A DNA stretch of 64,000 nt, taken from contig NZ_CP122539.1 in the NCBI RefSeq assembly GCF_029853675.1, forward strand, positions 2,189,001 through 2,253,000, read 5' to 3'. The position numbers and the translations under genes were made by a program. This document shows, one piece after another, positions 26,564-35,553 of the stretch. The stretch is from Tenacibaculum tangerinum. Its GTDB lineage: Bacteria > Bacteroidota > Bacteroidia > Flavobacteriales > Flavobacteriaceae. The notes under the pieces were generated by a model. It ran no database searches, was not told the origin of the DNA, and saw nothing but the letters and a program-made list of their open reading frames with translations. How positions within the stretch are numbered: the first letter of the stretch is position 1; every line of letters starts with the position of its first letter.

Positions 26564-27613
26564 CTACTCTTTCGTAAAAGAGTTCCAACCTTGTGCCTTC
26601 AATTCAATTTCTTGATTTGCGCGAGTTACCAAATTCATTCCTTCATTTTTTTCGGTAATATGACCAATGACTGTTAAATTAGGATTCCCTTTAATTTTAT
26701 CGTAATCTCCTATAGAAACGGTAAATAACAACTCGTAATCTTCTCCTCCACTTAGAGCAATCATGGTACTATCCATACTAAATTCTTCCGAAGTAGAAAT
26801 TACCTGAGGGTCTAAGGGCAACTTATCTTCATAAATTTTACACCCTACTTTACTTTGTGTACAAATGTGCATGATTTCAGAAGACAACCCGTCAGAAATA
26901 TCAATCATAGAAGTCGGTTGAACTTCTAACTCTTTTAATAAAGCGGGAATATCTTTACGCGCTTCTGGTTTTAATTGACGTTCTATAATATAGGTATACT
27001 TCTCTAAATCTGGTTGATTTTGAGGATTTACTTGAAAAACTTGCTTTTCACGCTCTAATACCTGCAAGCCTAAATACGCTCCGCCTAAATCTCCAGAAAC
27101 GACGATTAAATCGGTTGGTTTTGCTCCATTTCTATATACAATATCTTCCTTTTTAGCAGTACCAATTGCTGTGATAGAAATTAGCATTCCTTTGGTTGAA
27201 GACGTAGTATCTCCACCGATTAAATCTACTTGATACGTGTCGCACGCCAGTTGTATGCCTGCATACAATTCTTCAATAGCTTCTAGCGGAAAACGATTAG
27301 AAACAGCTATTGACACGGTAATTTGCGTTGCAGTGGCATTCATTGCATATATATCAGATAAATTCACCATAACTGCCTTATAACCCAAGTGTTTTAGAGG
27401 CATATAGCTCAAATCAAAATGCACTCCTTCTATCAACAAATCGGTTGTAACTAAGGTTTCTTTCTCTGACGAATAAATAACAGCTGCGTCATCTCCCACT
27501 CCTTTTACAGTTGAAGAGTGATACGTTTTAAAATGCTTCGTTAAATGGTTGATGAGTCCAAACTCTCCCAATTCTGCCAATGAGGTTCTCTCTTGATTTT
27601 TATCTTCTAACAT
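26564..27613 (-). CDS. thiL: Thiamine-monophosphate kinase
   Basis: Phosphorylates thiamine monophosphate to thiamine diphosphate, the last step of de novo synthesis. The protein has 349 residues in the PurM/ThiL fold. The motifs VKGVGDDAAVI and LVTTDLLIEGVHFDL near the N terminus bind ATP and metal, and DLIGGDTTSSTKG and SMIDISDGLSSEIMHI are ThiL hallmarks. It is divergent from the anchor-B lipoprotein gene, with a TATCTTTG box just upstream. No other thiamine genes are in the window. Confidence 0.95.
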   Translation of the reverse strand: MLEDKNQERTSLAELGEFGLINHLTKHFKTYHSSTVKGVGDDAAVIYSSEKETLVTTDLLIEGVHFDLSYMPLKHLGYKAVMVNLSDIYAMNATATQITVSIAVSNRFPLEAIEELYAGIQLACDTYQVDLIGGDTTSSTKGMLISITAIGTAKKEDIVYRNGAKPTDLIVVSGDLGGAYLGLQVLEREKQVFQVNPQNQPDLEKYTYIIERQLKPEARKDIPALLKELEVQPTSMIDISDGLSSEIMHICTQSKVGCKIYEDKLPLDPQVISTSEEFSMDSTMIALSGGEDYELLFTVSIGDYDKIKGNPNLTVIGHITEKNEGMNLVTRANQEIELKAQGWNSFTKE

Positions 27614-27617
27614 ATCA

Positions 27618-27625
27618 CAAAGATA
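27618..27625 (-). promoter_or_regulatory. -7 box TATCTTTG for thiL
   Basis: CAAAGATA on top, five bases upstream of the thiL ATG at 27613, so any transcript would have almost no leader. No matching -33 element. Confidence 0.4.
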
Positions 27626-27759
27626 GTTACAACCACAGAAACTACCACATCTATAAAAAGAATAATAACATTTTATAAAAATAAAAATAGGGTTTTACTA
27701 TTTTTATATGTTATATAATTAGGTAATTACTTAATTTAGTAGTTTTAAATCCCTTCTTT

Positions 27760-29097
27760 ATGAAAAATGTTAGAATGCTATTTGTTATTGTTGGAATTTT
27801 ACTTGTAGCTTCATGCTCTTCTTCTACTAGTGACAGTCCTGTAAGCGATCAAGACAACGATGGTATAGTCGACTCGAAAGATAATTGTCCCGCAATTGCC
27901 AACCCAAACCAAGAAGATACCGACAATGATGGTATTGGTGATGTATGTGATACTCAAACTCCTACCAATAAAGTTCCTTGCGAAAATGGTATGGCAGACG
28001 TCTTTCCTTGTAACGGTTACGATTTATTATTAAATCTTCCTGTTAGTACTTTTAATGCAGTAGAAGTAAATGATAGTTGGGGATGGACAGACCCAACGAC
28101 AAACAAAGAATATGCGATTGTAGGTTTAGACAACGGTACAGCCTTTGTAGATATAACCGATACTGATAATCCTATTTATTTAGGAAAACTTCCTACTCCT
28201 ACCATTAGTAGTGATTGGAGAGATGTAAAGGTATACAGCAATCATGCATTTATTGTTGCAGATAATAATAAAGGAGATACTGGTCATGGAATGCAAGTTT
28301 TCGATTTAACGAGGCTTCGCAATGTTTCGAACCCTCCTGCCACCTTTACGATGGATGCTCATTTTACCGATTTTGGTAAAGCTCATAACATTGTAATTAA
28401 CGAAGAATCTGGTTATGCATACCCAGTAGGAACTGAAAGAGCAAACACCTACAAAGGAGGTCCTTTATTTATCAATATTAAAGACCCAAAAAACCCAGTA
28501 AATGAAGGCGGATGGGGAACAGATAATTACAGTCACGATGCACAAGTGGTTACTTACAATGGACCAGATACCGATTATACAGGCAAAGAAATTTTAATAG
28601 GAAGTAATGAAAACGAAGTCGTAATTGTTGATATTACCAATAAATCAAATCCTGCAACTATTTCTAAAATTTCGTATGCCAATGTAGGATATGCCCATCA
28701 GGGTTGGTTTACTGAAAATCAACACTATTTTATTCTGGGAGATGAATCGGATGAGCAAGAATTTGGCAATAATACTAGAACCATTGTTTTTGATTTTACA
28801 GATTTAGACAACCCTAAACAACATTTTACCTATAACGGACCTACCAAAGCAATCGACCATAACTTATATGTAAACGGAACTACTCTTTATTTAGCTAATT
28901 ATACTGCAGGTGCTCGTTTTATCAATATTTCTAATATTGAAGGTAAAAGTATTGTCGAAACAGGATACTTCGATACCCATCCTGAAAATGACGGAACTAG
29001 TTTTAACGGTGCTTGGAACGTATACCCTTACTTTAAAAGTGGTAATATTTTGGTGAGCGATATTAATAGAGGCTTGTTTATACTAAAAAAACAGTAA
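27760..29097 (+). CDS. Choice-of-anchor B / LVIVD-repeat lipoprotein
   Basis: Exported lipoprotein of 445 residues: signal ending in the lipobox LVASC (Cys19), then a thrombospondin type 3 calcium repeat (DQDNDGIVDSKDNCPA, DTDNDGIGDVCD, about 31-65). A beta-propeller-like region with LVIVD-type repeats follows (AFVDITDTDNPIYLGKLPT, EVVIVDITNKSNP, VFDFTDLDNPKQHF, ARFINISNIEG). This build is called choice-of-anchor B in Bacteroidota. It is the first of four adjacent same-strand genes that end in an MbnP/MbnH-like pair, so it may be part of a surface metal-handling unit. The catalytic role, if any, is unknown. Confidence 0.85.
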   Translation: MKNVRMLFVIVGILLVASCSSSTSDSPVSDQDNDGIVDSKDNCPAIANPNQEDTDNDGIGDVCDTQTPTNKVPCENGMADVFPCNGYDLLLNLPVSTFNAVEVNDSWGWTDPTTNKEYAIVGLDNGTAFVDITDTDNPIYLGKLPTPTISSDWRDVKVYSNHAFIVADNNKGDTGHGMQVFDLTRLRNVSNPPATFTMDAHFTDFGKAHNIVINEESGYAYPVGTERANTYKGGPLFINIKDPKNPVNEGGWGTDNYSHDAQVVTYNGPDTDYTGKEILIGSNENEVVIVDITNKSNPATISKISYANVGYAHQGWFTENQHYFILGDESDEQEFGNNTRTIVFDFTDLDNPKQHFTYNGPTKAIDHNLYVNGTTLYLANYTAGARFINISNIEGKSIVETGYFDTHPENDGTSFNGAWNVYPYFKSGNILVSDINRGLFILKKQ

Positions 29098-30426
29098 ATG
29101 CTGAAAAAAGCTGTATCAATACTGCTCATTTTAATTTTTTACTGTTGTAGTAAAGATATAGGCATTTATTTTTCTCCTTCATCAAACACTCCCGAAATTA
29201 GTTTTGTAAAAACATTTGGAGGAACTGTTAATGAAAGTGGTAGAAGCGTTATCAGTACTCTAGACAATGGTTATCTAGTTGCTGGTTATACCCAAAGTAT
29301 TGACGGAGATATTACCACTACTAAAAAAACAGTACAGAATGATTTTTGGGTCTTAAAATTTGATGCAGACGATAACCTTCAATGGCAAAAAACGTATGGG
29401 GGTTCAAAAGATGACAAGGCCTTTCAAATCATTCAAACAAACGATGCTGGCTTTGCTGTCGTAGGGCATGGAAAAAGCAACGATGGAGATGTTCAAACTA
29501 ACGAAGGTTTTGATGATGTTTGGGTGTTAAAACTAAACAGTGATGGTACTATTGCATGGGAAAAAACCATCGGTTTTTCTGGAGCCGACCAAGGTTTTTC
29601 AATCATTCAAACCTCAGATACTGGCTTTTTTGTAGGCGGCATTTTAGACGTCACAGCATCTGGAGGTCTAGGCAACTCAAAGCTAACCAAAAAACATGCT
29701 GGTGGAGATTATTGGGGCATTAAACTCAATGCTAGCGGAGATATCGAATGGAGAAACTATTTTGGTGGAACCAACACCGATATTTGTTATGACGTTACCG
29801 AAACCGCTGATGGCTACCTGTTAGTTGGCACTTCCGACAGTAATGATGTAGACGTTAAAAACAACCAAGGGTCTTATGATTTCTGGGTTGTTAAAACTGA
29901 TAAAAGCGGCCAAATGCTCTGGGAAAAATCTTATGGCGGAACAGAAATTGATGAAGCTAGAGCCATTGCCAAAACCAATGATGGTAACTTTATTATTGTT
30001 GGTGAAACACGAAGTTCTGATAAAGATGTGTCTAAAAATAATGGTGGAGCCGATGTATGGGCAATAAAAATAAACACAGAAGGAAAACTGCTTTGGCAGA
30101 AAAATTATGGAGGAGCTAGTTTTGATGTTGGTCGTTCTATCAGCAAAACTTTAGACGGTAATTTTTTAATTTCAGGAAGTTCACGTAGTTCCGATAATAA
30201 TCTCGAAAATAAAGGTCAAAATGATGCGTTTATTATAAAGATTAGCTCAAACGGAAACCTCTTATGGCAAAAAACAGTAGGAGGTACCGAAATAGATTTC
30301 TGTTACGATGCTGTAGCGTTAGCAAACGGAACGATTATAGCAGTAGGAGAAAGTAGTAGTAGTAATCAAGACATAACAACAAACAAAGGTTTTTCAGACC
30401 TCCTAATTATAAAATTAAAACCCTAA
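29098..30426 (+). CDS. Lipoprotein with tandem beta-propeller-like repeats
   Basis: Lipoprotein of 442 residues; the signal ends at IFYCC (Cys16 or 17). The rest is about seven repeats of roughly 55-60 residues with the pattern KTYGGS..D.A..I..T.D.G..V.G...S.DGDV, then DVWVLKLNSDGTIAWEK. Examples begin at residues about 38, 98, 155, 223, 286, 345 and 400. The regular W-x-K-x-x and GG-T/S-x-x-D blocks suggest one seven-blade propeller. The start codon abuts the stop of the previous gene, so the two are translationally coupled. Function is unknown; the context is the MbnP/MbnH-like pair. Confidence 0.8.
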   Translation: MLKKAVSILLILIFYCCSKDIGIYFSPSSNTPEISFVKTFGGTVNESGRSVISTLDNGYLVAGYTQSIDGDITTTKKTVQNDFWVLKFDADDNLQWQKTYGGSKDDKAFQIIQTNDAGFAVVGHGKSNDGDVQTNEGFDDVWVLKLNSDGTIAWEKTIGFSGADQGFSIIQTSDTGFFVGGILDVTASGGLGNSKLTKKHAGGDYWGIKLNASGDIEWRNYFGGTNTDICYDVTETADGYLLVGTSDSNDVDVKNNQGSYDFWVVKTDKSGQMLWEKSYGGTEIDEARAIAKTNDGNFIIVGETRSSDKDVSKNNGGADVWAIKINTEGKLLWQKNYGGASFDVGRSISKTLDGNFLISGSSRSSDNNLENKGQNDAFIIKISSNGNLLWQKTVGGTEIDFCYDAVALANGTIIAVGESSSSNQDITTNKGFSDLLIIKLKP

Positions 30427-31180
30427 TGAAATACCTCTCAATTTTTTTCTTAGCCTGTTAGTACTTTCTTGTAGTTCAGATAACGATGAGCCCATAAAAC
30501 AAATTTCAGTAAAGCTACAATTTAGTCAAAGCTGGGATAACTCCGCTATCGATAACACTGATTTAGAAAGTACCGAATTCGAAAATAAATATCAGAACCT
30601 TACCATAATTAGACTACGCTATTTAATTTCTAAGATTACACTAACCAATAGCTTAGATGAAATTGTAGCATCAGAGACTTATCAACTAATAGATATTAGT
30701 AATCCTGAAAGTGCGATGCTTTCTTTTCCTGAAAAAATGCCTGAAGGATTTTACAAACTTTCCTTTACGTTTGGTTTTAATGATGATGATAATAAAAGTG
30801 GAATATACCCTGACTTAAACACTGCTGATTGGAATGTGCCCGATATTATAGGTGGAGGATACCATTTTATGCAACTAGACGGAAATTTTAAAGATAGTAA
30901 TGGAAAAGAACAACCTTATGCTTTTCACGTTATTCGGGCCTATGATACTGCTAAAAATGTAACTGAAGACACTTCTATTAACATCGAAACTAGCCCTTTT
31001 CAATTAAAAAACGATGCCACTATTGAAATTAAAATGAATGTAGCTGGCTGGTTTAAAAATCCGAATAACTGGGATTTAAGAGAGAAAAGTGTTAATTTAA
31101 TGGTAGATTTTGAAGCTCAAAAAACAATGTTTGAAAACGGAAAAAGTGGGGTGTTCAGTTTAGGTACCATCGACCAATAA
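30426..31180 (+). CDS. MbnP-like copper-associated lipoprotein, frameshifted in the signal peptide
   Basis: The ATG at 30426 overlaps the previous stop (TAATG) and reads MKYLSIFFLAC then TAG. In the frame one base back the protein continues without a break as LSLLVLSCSSDNDEP, a textbook lipoprotein signal, through to the stop at 31180. One extra T in the run of seven at 30442-30448 would repair it. The mature part has MbnP-family features: VKLQFSQSW at the start, RYLISKITLTN, then GGGYHFMQLDGNF and HVIRAYD, and Trp residues at several conserved points. In methanotrophs MbnP carries a Trp oxidised to kynurenine by the di-haem enzyme MbnH and binds copper. An MbnH-like gene follows 4 bases later. 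Confidence 0.8.
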
Positions 31181-31184
31181 AAGC

Positions 31185-32249
31185 ATGATAAAAAAAGAAC
31201 TATATACTTTTTTAATGCTGACTTTTTTAATCAGCTGTTCTTCAAAAGAAGAAGAGAACGCCTATACACCTATTCCAGCGAATTTAGAAATTCCTGAGAT
31301 ATTTCAACAAAAAATAATAGCTCCTGTTATACCAACCACCAATCCTTTAACAGAAGAAGGCATTGCCTTAGGCAAAAAGTTATTTTTCGACCCACTTTTA
31401 TCAAAAGACAATACCCAATCTTGCGCTAGTTGTCACGACCCTAAAAATGCTTTTACCGATACTGCTCGTTTTAGTGAAGGCGTCAATGGCAAATTCGGAA
31501 AACGAAATTCGATGCCACTGTTTAATTTAGCGTGGAATTTTGACGAGCGATTTATGTGGGATGGTAGAGAACTCAGCATCGAGCGTCAAGCATTTGTCCC
31601 TGTTCGCAATCCAATTGAAATGCACAGCGATTGGAAAAATGTAGCGAAAAAACTACAAGAGCATACCGAATATCCAACACTTTTTCAGCAAGCTTTCGGA
31701 ACTTCTAAAATAGACTCTACCTTGGTTACCAAAGCCATTGCTCAGTTTGAAAGGACTTTAATTTCAGGAAACTCAAAATTTGACCAATACCTCTTGGGAA
31801 AAGTTGAATTAACCCCAGAAGAACAAAACGGATTTAATGTTTTTATGGACGAAACTAGAGGCGACTGTTTTCACTGTCACGGAAGTAACAACAATCCTTT
31901 ATGGACAAATAATAAATTCCATAACAACGGTTTAGATGAAACTTTTACTGATATGGGTTTAGGTGCCGTTACTGGCGACCCTAACGACAACGGAAAATTT
32001 AAAACCCCTTCTTTACGAAATTTAAAATTCACTGCTCCATACATGCACGATGGCCGATTTGCCACCTTAGATGAAGTAATAAACCATTATTCTGAAGGAT
32101 TAAAAAAGTCTTCAACCATCGACCCGCTAATGAAAAAAGTCAATCAAGGAGGTGTGCAACTTTCTGAAAAAGACAAAGCAGCTTTAAAAGCTTTTCTTCT
32201 AAGTCTTACCGACAATAGTTTTGTAAACAATCCTAATTTCCAACAATAA
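31185..32249 (+). CDS. Di-haem cytochrome c peroxidase / MauG-MbnH family protein
   Basis: Periplasm-facing lipoprotein of 354 residues (lipobox FLISC, Cys18). It carries two c-type haem sites: Cys80-x2-Cys83-His84 (CASCH) and Cys228-x2-Cys231-His232 (CFHCH). The domain pattern (GKKLFFDPLLS, AFVPVRNPIEM, PYMHDGRFATLDEV) is the bacterial CCP/MauG fold. Lying 4 bases behind an MbnP-like gene, it is best read as an MbnH-type enzyme that modifies a tryptophan in that partner rather than a peroxide scavenger. This rests on context; the residues that separate MbnH from peroxidases need an alignment. Confidence 0.87.
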   Translation: MIKKELYTFLMLTFLISCSSKEEENAYTPIPANLEIPEIFQQKIIAPVIPTTNPLTEEGIALGKKLFFDPLLSKDNTQSCASCHDPKNAFTDTARFSEGVNGKFGKRNSMPLFNLAWNFDERFMWDGRELSIERQAFVPVRNPIEMHSDWKNVAKKLQEHTEYPTLFQQAFGTSKIDSTLVTKAIAQFERTLISGNSKFDQYLLGKVELTPEEQNGFNVFMDETRGDCFHCHGSNNNPLWTNNKFHNNGLDETFTDMGLGAVTGDPNDNGKFKTPSLRNLKFTAPYMHDGRFATLDEVINHYSEGLKKSSTIDPLMKKVNQGGVQLSEKDKAALKAFLLSLTDNSFVNNPNFQQ

Positions 32250-32323
32250 TCTTCTAAAAATCAGCAAATAGAAATAACATATAAACAATTTTTATCGCTT
32301 AATAATTATATTCATTTCAAAAA

Positions 32324-32337
32324 ATGATATAAATCAT
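32324..32337. promoter_or_regulatory. Palindrome ATGAT-ATAA-ATCAT upstream of the suf cluster
   Basis: Five-base arms around four bases, resembling a CRP/FNR-type site (TTGAT-N4-ATCAA) with altered end bases. It lies immediately upstream of the TATCTTTG box at 32348 and would overlap the -33 region. An oxygen- or NO-sensing regulator could act here; this is inference. Confidence 0.4.
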
Positions 32338-32347
32338 ATTTTGTCAT

Positions 32348-32355
32348 TATCTTTG
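32348..32355 (+). promoter_or_regulatory. -7 box TATCTTTG for the suf cluster
   Basis: TATCTTTG, 30 bases before the ATG at 32386. The -33 position is occupied by the palindrome at 32324-32337 rather than a TTG. Confidence 0.55.
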
Positions 32356-32385
32356 CAACTCATTTAGATTTAATCTATTTAAACG

Positions 32386-32715
32386 ATGATAAAAGTTTCA
32401 GATACAGCAAAAAAGAAAGTCATTGAATTAATGACCGATGACGGATTTGATACTACAACCGACTTTGTTCGTGTTGGCGTGAAAAGCGGCGGTTGTTCAG
32501 GATTATCATACGAATTGACTTTTGACAAAACCCAACAAGAAAACGATAAAGTTTTTGAAGATAACGATGTGAAAATTGTGGTTGACAAAAAAAGTTTTTT
32601 ATACTTAGTCGGAACAACTTTAGAGTATTCTGGAGGTTTAAACGGAAAAGGATTTGTATTTAACAACCCGAATGCTAACAGAACTTGTGGTTGCGGAGAG
32701 AGTTTTTCTCTTTAG
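32386..32715 (+). CDS. Fe-S cluster assembly A-type carrier (SufA/IscA/HesB family)
   Basis: A-type carrier of 109 residues that holds and delivers Fe-S clusters. The three ligand cysteines are in place: Cys37 (GGCSGLSYEL) and Cys101/Cys103 (TCGCGESF). It is the first gene of a same-strand cluster with sufB, sufC and sufD and presumably passes clusters made on the SufBCD scaffold to targets. The cysteine desulfurase gene (sufS) and sufE are not in the window. Confidence 0.93.
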   Translation: MIKVSDTAKKKVIELMTDDGFDTTTDFVRVGVKSGGCSGLSYELTFDKTQQENDKVFEDNDVKIVVDKKSFLYLVGTTLEYSGGLNGKGFVFNNPNANRTCGCGESFSL

Positions 32716-32755
32716 TTAGAAAGTGAAAAGTTAGAAAGTGAAAAGTTAGAAAGGA
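32715..32755. repeat. Tandem 15-base repeat between the A-type carrier and the four-helix-bundle gene
   Basis: GTTAGAAAGTGAAAA occurs twice in full (32715-32729, 32730-32744) and partly a third time. It fills the spacer between the two genes. Confidence 0.85.
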
Positions 32756-32768
32756 AAAATGTTAAATT

Positions 32769-33140
32769 ATGGGAAAGTTTAGTTCTTTTGAAGAGATTAT
32801 TTCTTGGCAAAAAGCAAGAGAATTAAACGTTGACATTTATAAAATAACTAATTCTTGCGATTTATTTTTGAAAGATTATGGATTACGGGATCAAATAAGA
32901 AGAGCGAGTATATCTATTTCTTCTAATATCGCAGAAGGGTTTGAAAGACAAACAACAAAGGAATTTATTCGTTTTTTATATATCGCAAAAGCATCAGCAG
33001 GAGAAGTTCGATCTCAGCTATATGTAGCTTTTGATATCAATTACATAGCTAAAAACGAATTTGAACAATTAAAAATAAAAGTAAATGAGGTTTCAAAATT
33101 GATTAGTGGATTGTTAAAATACCTACAGTCAACTTTGTAA
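32769..33140 (+). CDS. Four helix bundle protein (23S rRNA intervening-sequence protein family)
   Basis: Protein of 123 residues. The signature runs from [19 protein letters not shown], through the second helix [19 protein letters not shown] and [21 protein letters not shown], to the final helix. It matches the IVP/S23 family, first seen inside 23S rRNA intervening sequences and later as free-standing genes or diversity-generating partners. Its molecular role is unclear. Here it is inserted between the A-type carrier and sufB, bounded by short tandem repeats, so it may be an accessory insertion rather than a suf component. Confidence 0.9.
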   Translation: MGKFSSFEEIISWQKARELNVDIYKITNSCDLFLKDYGLRDQIRRASISISSNIAEGFERQTTKEFIRFLYIAKASAGEVRSQLYVAFDINYIAKNEFEQLKIKVNEVSKLISGLLKYLQSTL

Positions 33141-33169
33141 CTTTTACACTAAGAACTTTATAAACTATT

Positions 33170-34615
33170 ATGAAGTACACCGAAGACGATTTAAGAGAAG
33201 AGTTAAAAACCAAAGAGTACGAGTATGGTTTTTATACCGATATTGAAAGTGACAAGTTTCCTAATGGTATAAACGAAGATGTCGTTCGTGCCATTTCTAA
33301 AAAGAAAAACGAACCAGAATGGATGACTGAATGGCGTTTAGAAGCTTTTAGAATTTGGGAAAAAATGGAAGAGCCAGAATGGGCGAACGTTACCTATAAA
33401 AAACCTAGTTTTCAAGATATTTCTTACTACTCAGCTCCTAAAAAGAAACCTAAATTAAATAGTTTAGATGAGGTTGATCCTGATTTACTAGAAACTTTTG
33501 AAAAGTTAGGAATCTCTTTAGAAGAACAAAAAAGACTAGCAAATGTAGCCGTTGATATTGTGATGGATTCTGTGTCAGTCGCTACTACCTTTAAAGAAAC
33601 ACTGGCAGAAAAAGGAATTATTTTTATGCCTATCTCTGAGGCCATTCAAGAGCACCCAGAATTGGTAAAAAAATATATTGGTTCGGTGGTACCACCGACC
33701 GACAATTTTTATGCTGCCTTAAACTCTGCTGTATTCTCAGACGGATCTTTCTGTTACATTCCAAAAGGCGTTCGTTGCCCTATGGAATTATCTACCTACT
33801 TCCGTATCAATGAAGGAGGTACAGGTCAGTTTGAACGTACTTTGGTAGTTGCTGACGAAAGCAGTTATGTTTCGTATTTAGAAGGATGTACTGCCCCACA
33901 ACGTGACGAAAATCAACTACACGCAGCGGTGGTTGAATTAATTGCTTTAGACGATGCTGAAATAAAATATTCAACCGTTCAAAACTGGTTCCCTGGTGAT
34001 TCAGAAGGCAAAGGGGGCGTTTTTAATTTTGTTACCAAAAGAGGATTGTGCGAAACCAATGCTAAAATTTCTTGGACACAAGTAGAAACAGGGTCTGCAA
34101 TTACATGGAAATACCCGAGTTGCATTTTAAAAGGAAACAATTCTGTTGGTGAGTTTTATTCAATTGCAGTTACCAACAACCACCAGCAAGCAGACACAGG
34201 TACTAAGATGATTCACTTAGGAAAAAACACCAAGTCAACTATTATTTCTAAAGGAATTTCTGCTGGTAAATCACAAAATAGTTACCGTGGTTTAGTACAG
34301 GTTAATTCTAGAGCAGAAAATGCACGTAATTTCTCACAATGCGATTCATTATTAATGGGAAATGAGTGCGGTGCACATACGTTCCCTTATATAGAAACCA
34401 AAAATAAATCAGCTCAAATCGAGCACGAAGCGACTACAAGTAAAATTGGTGAAGATCAATTGTTTTATTGTAACCAACGTGGTATAGATACCGAAAAAGC
34501 CATCGCACTAATTGTAAACGGATTTAGTAAAGAAGTATTAAATAAGTTACCCATGGAATTTGCTGTAGAAGCTCAAAAACTACTAGAAATAAGTTTGGAA
34601 GGAAGCGTAGGTTAA
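33170..34615 (+). CDS. sufB: Fe-S cluster assembly protein SufB
   Basis: Scaffold subunit of the SufBCD complex, 481 residues, full length. Family blocks include [38 protein letters not shown], and the right-handed beta-helix core ([20 protein letters not shown]-like [12 protein letters not shown]). The C-terminal region ends with [20 protein letters not shown]. The conserved cysteine used for cluster assembly is expected near [17 protein letters not shown] (about residues 400-418). It works with the SufC ATPase and SufD, encoded downstream. Confidence 0.97.
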   Translation: MKYTEDDLREELKTKEYEYGFYTDIESDKFPNGINEDVVRAISKKKNEPEWMTEWRLEAFRIWEKMEEPEWANVTYKKPSFQDISYYSAPKKKPKLNSLDEVDPDLLETFEKLGISLEEQKRLANVAVDIVMDSVSVATTFKETLAEKGIIFMPISEAIQEHPELVKKYIGSVVPPTDNFYAALNSAVFSDGSFCYIPKGVRCPMELSTYFRINEGGTGQFERTLVVADESSYVSYLEGCTAPQRDENQLHAAVVELIALDDAEIKYSTVQNWFPGDSEGKGGVFNFVTKRGLCETNAKISWTQVETGSAITWKYPSCILKGNNSVGEFYSIAVTNNHQQADTGTKMIHLGKNTKSTIISKGISAGKSQNSYRGLVQVNSRAENARNFSQCDSLLMGNECGAHTFPYIETKNKSAQIEHEATTSKIGEDQLFYCNQRGIDTEKAIALIVNGFSKEVLNKLPMEFAVEAQKLLEISLEGSVG

Positions 34616-34640
34616 AATTAAAATTTGAACCGTTTAGTCG

Positions 34641-34693
34641 TTAAACGATTACAATGTTTAAACGATTACACAAATAGAAATTAAACGATTACA
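34641..34693. repeat. Three copies of a 13-mer in the sufB-sufC spacer
   Basis: TTAAACGATTACA occurs at 34641-34653, 34658-34670 and 34681-34693, spaced by 4 and 10 bases. All copies are in the same orientation and end 12 bases before sufC. Confidence 0.9.
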
Positions 34694-34704
34694 CATACCA
34701 GAAA

Positions 34705-35457
34705 ATGTTAAAAATAGAAAATTTACACGCACAGATAGAAAATAAAGATATTCTTAAAGGAATTAACTTAGAAGTAAAAGCAGGAGAGGTTCACGCAATT
34801 ATGGGCCCGAACGGTGCAGGTAAAAGTACCTTATCATCTGTAATTGCTGGTAACGAAAATTATGAAATGACTTCTGGTTCTATTGAGTTAGACGGTGAAG
34901 ATATTAGCGAATTATCTCCAGAAGAAAGAGCGCATGCAGGAGTATTTTTATCGTTTCAATACCCAGTAGAAATCCCTGGTGTTACAGTTACCAACTTTAT
35001 TAAAACGGCTATTAACGAAACTCGAAAAGCAAAAGGCTTAGAAGAAATGCCAGCCAAAGATATGCTTAAGAAAATTCGTGAAAAATCAGCATTATTAGAA
35101 ATTGATCGTAAATTCTTATCACGCTCGCTAAACGAAGGATTTTCTGGTGGAGAAAAAAAACGTAACGAAATTTTTCAATTGGCTATGTTAGAACCTAAAC
35201 TAGCTATTTTAGATGAAACAGATTCTGGTTTAGATATTGACGCTTTACGCATTGTTGCCAACGGAGTTAATAAGTTAAAAACGAAAGAAAATGCCGTGGT
35301 AGTTATTACCCACTACCAACGTTTATTAGAATATATTGTTCCTGATTATGTACACGTTTTACACGATGGAAAAATCGTTAAAACCGGTGATGCTTCTCTT
35401 GCTTTAGAGCTAGAAGAAAAAGGGTACGATTGGATAAAAGAAGAGGTAAATAGTTAG
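34705..35457 (+). CDS. sufC: Fe-S cluster assembly ATPase SufC
   Basis: ABC-type ATPase of 250 residues, soluble, partner of SufB and SufD. Walker A is GPNGAGKST (about 35-43), the ABC signature is SGGEKKRNEI, Walker B is LAILDETDSGLD, and the H-loop is VITHYQ. The lack of membrane segments and the EKKRNE variant identify SufC rather than a transporter. It follows sufB after a 90-base repeat-filled spacer. Confidence 0.97.
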   Translation: MLKIENLHAQIENKDILKGINLEVKAGEVHAIMGPNGAGKSTLSSVIAGNENYEMTSGSIELDGEDISELSPEERAHAGVFLSFQYPVEIPGVTVTNFIKTAINETRKAKGLEEMPAKDMLKKIREKSALLEIDRKFLSRSLNEGFSGGEKKRNEIFQLAMLEPKLAILDETDSGLDIDALRIVANGVNKLKTKENAVVVITHYQRLLEYIVPDYVHVLHDGKIVKTGDASLALELEEKGYDWIKEEVNS

Positions 35458-35553
35458 AAAGGTTGAAAAGTAAAAAGTGAAAAATGCCCACAAAACAAGC
35501 ATCTTTTCAACTTTACAAACTTTTATACTTTATAAACTTTACAACTAAAAACA

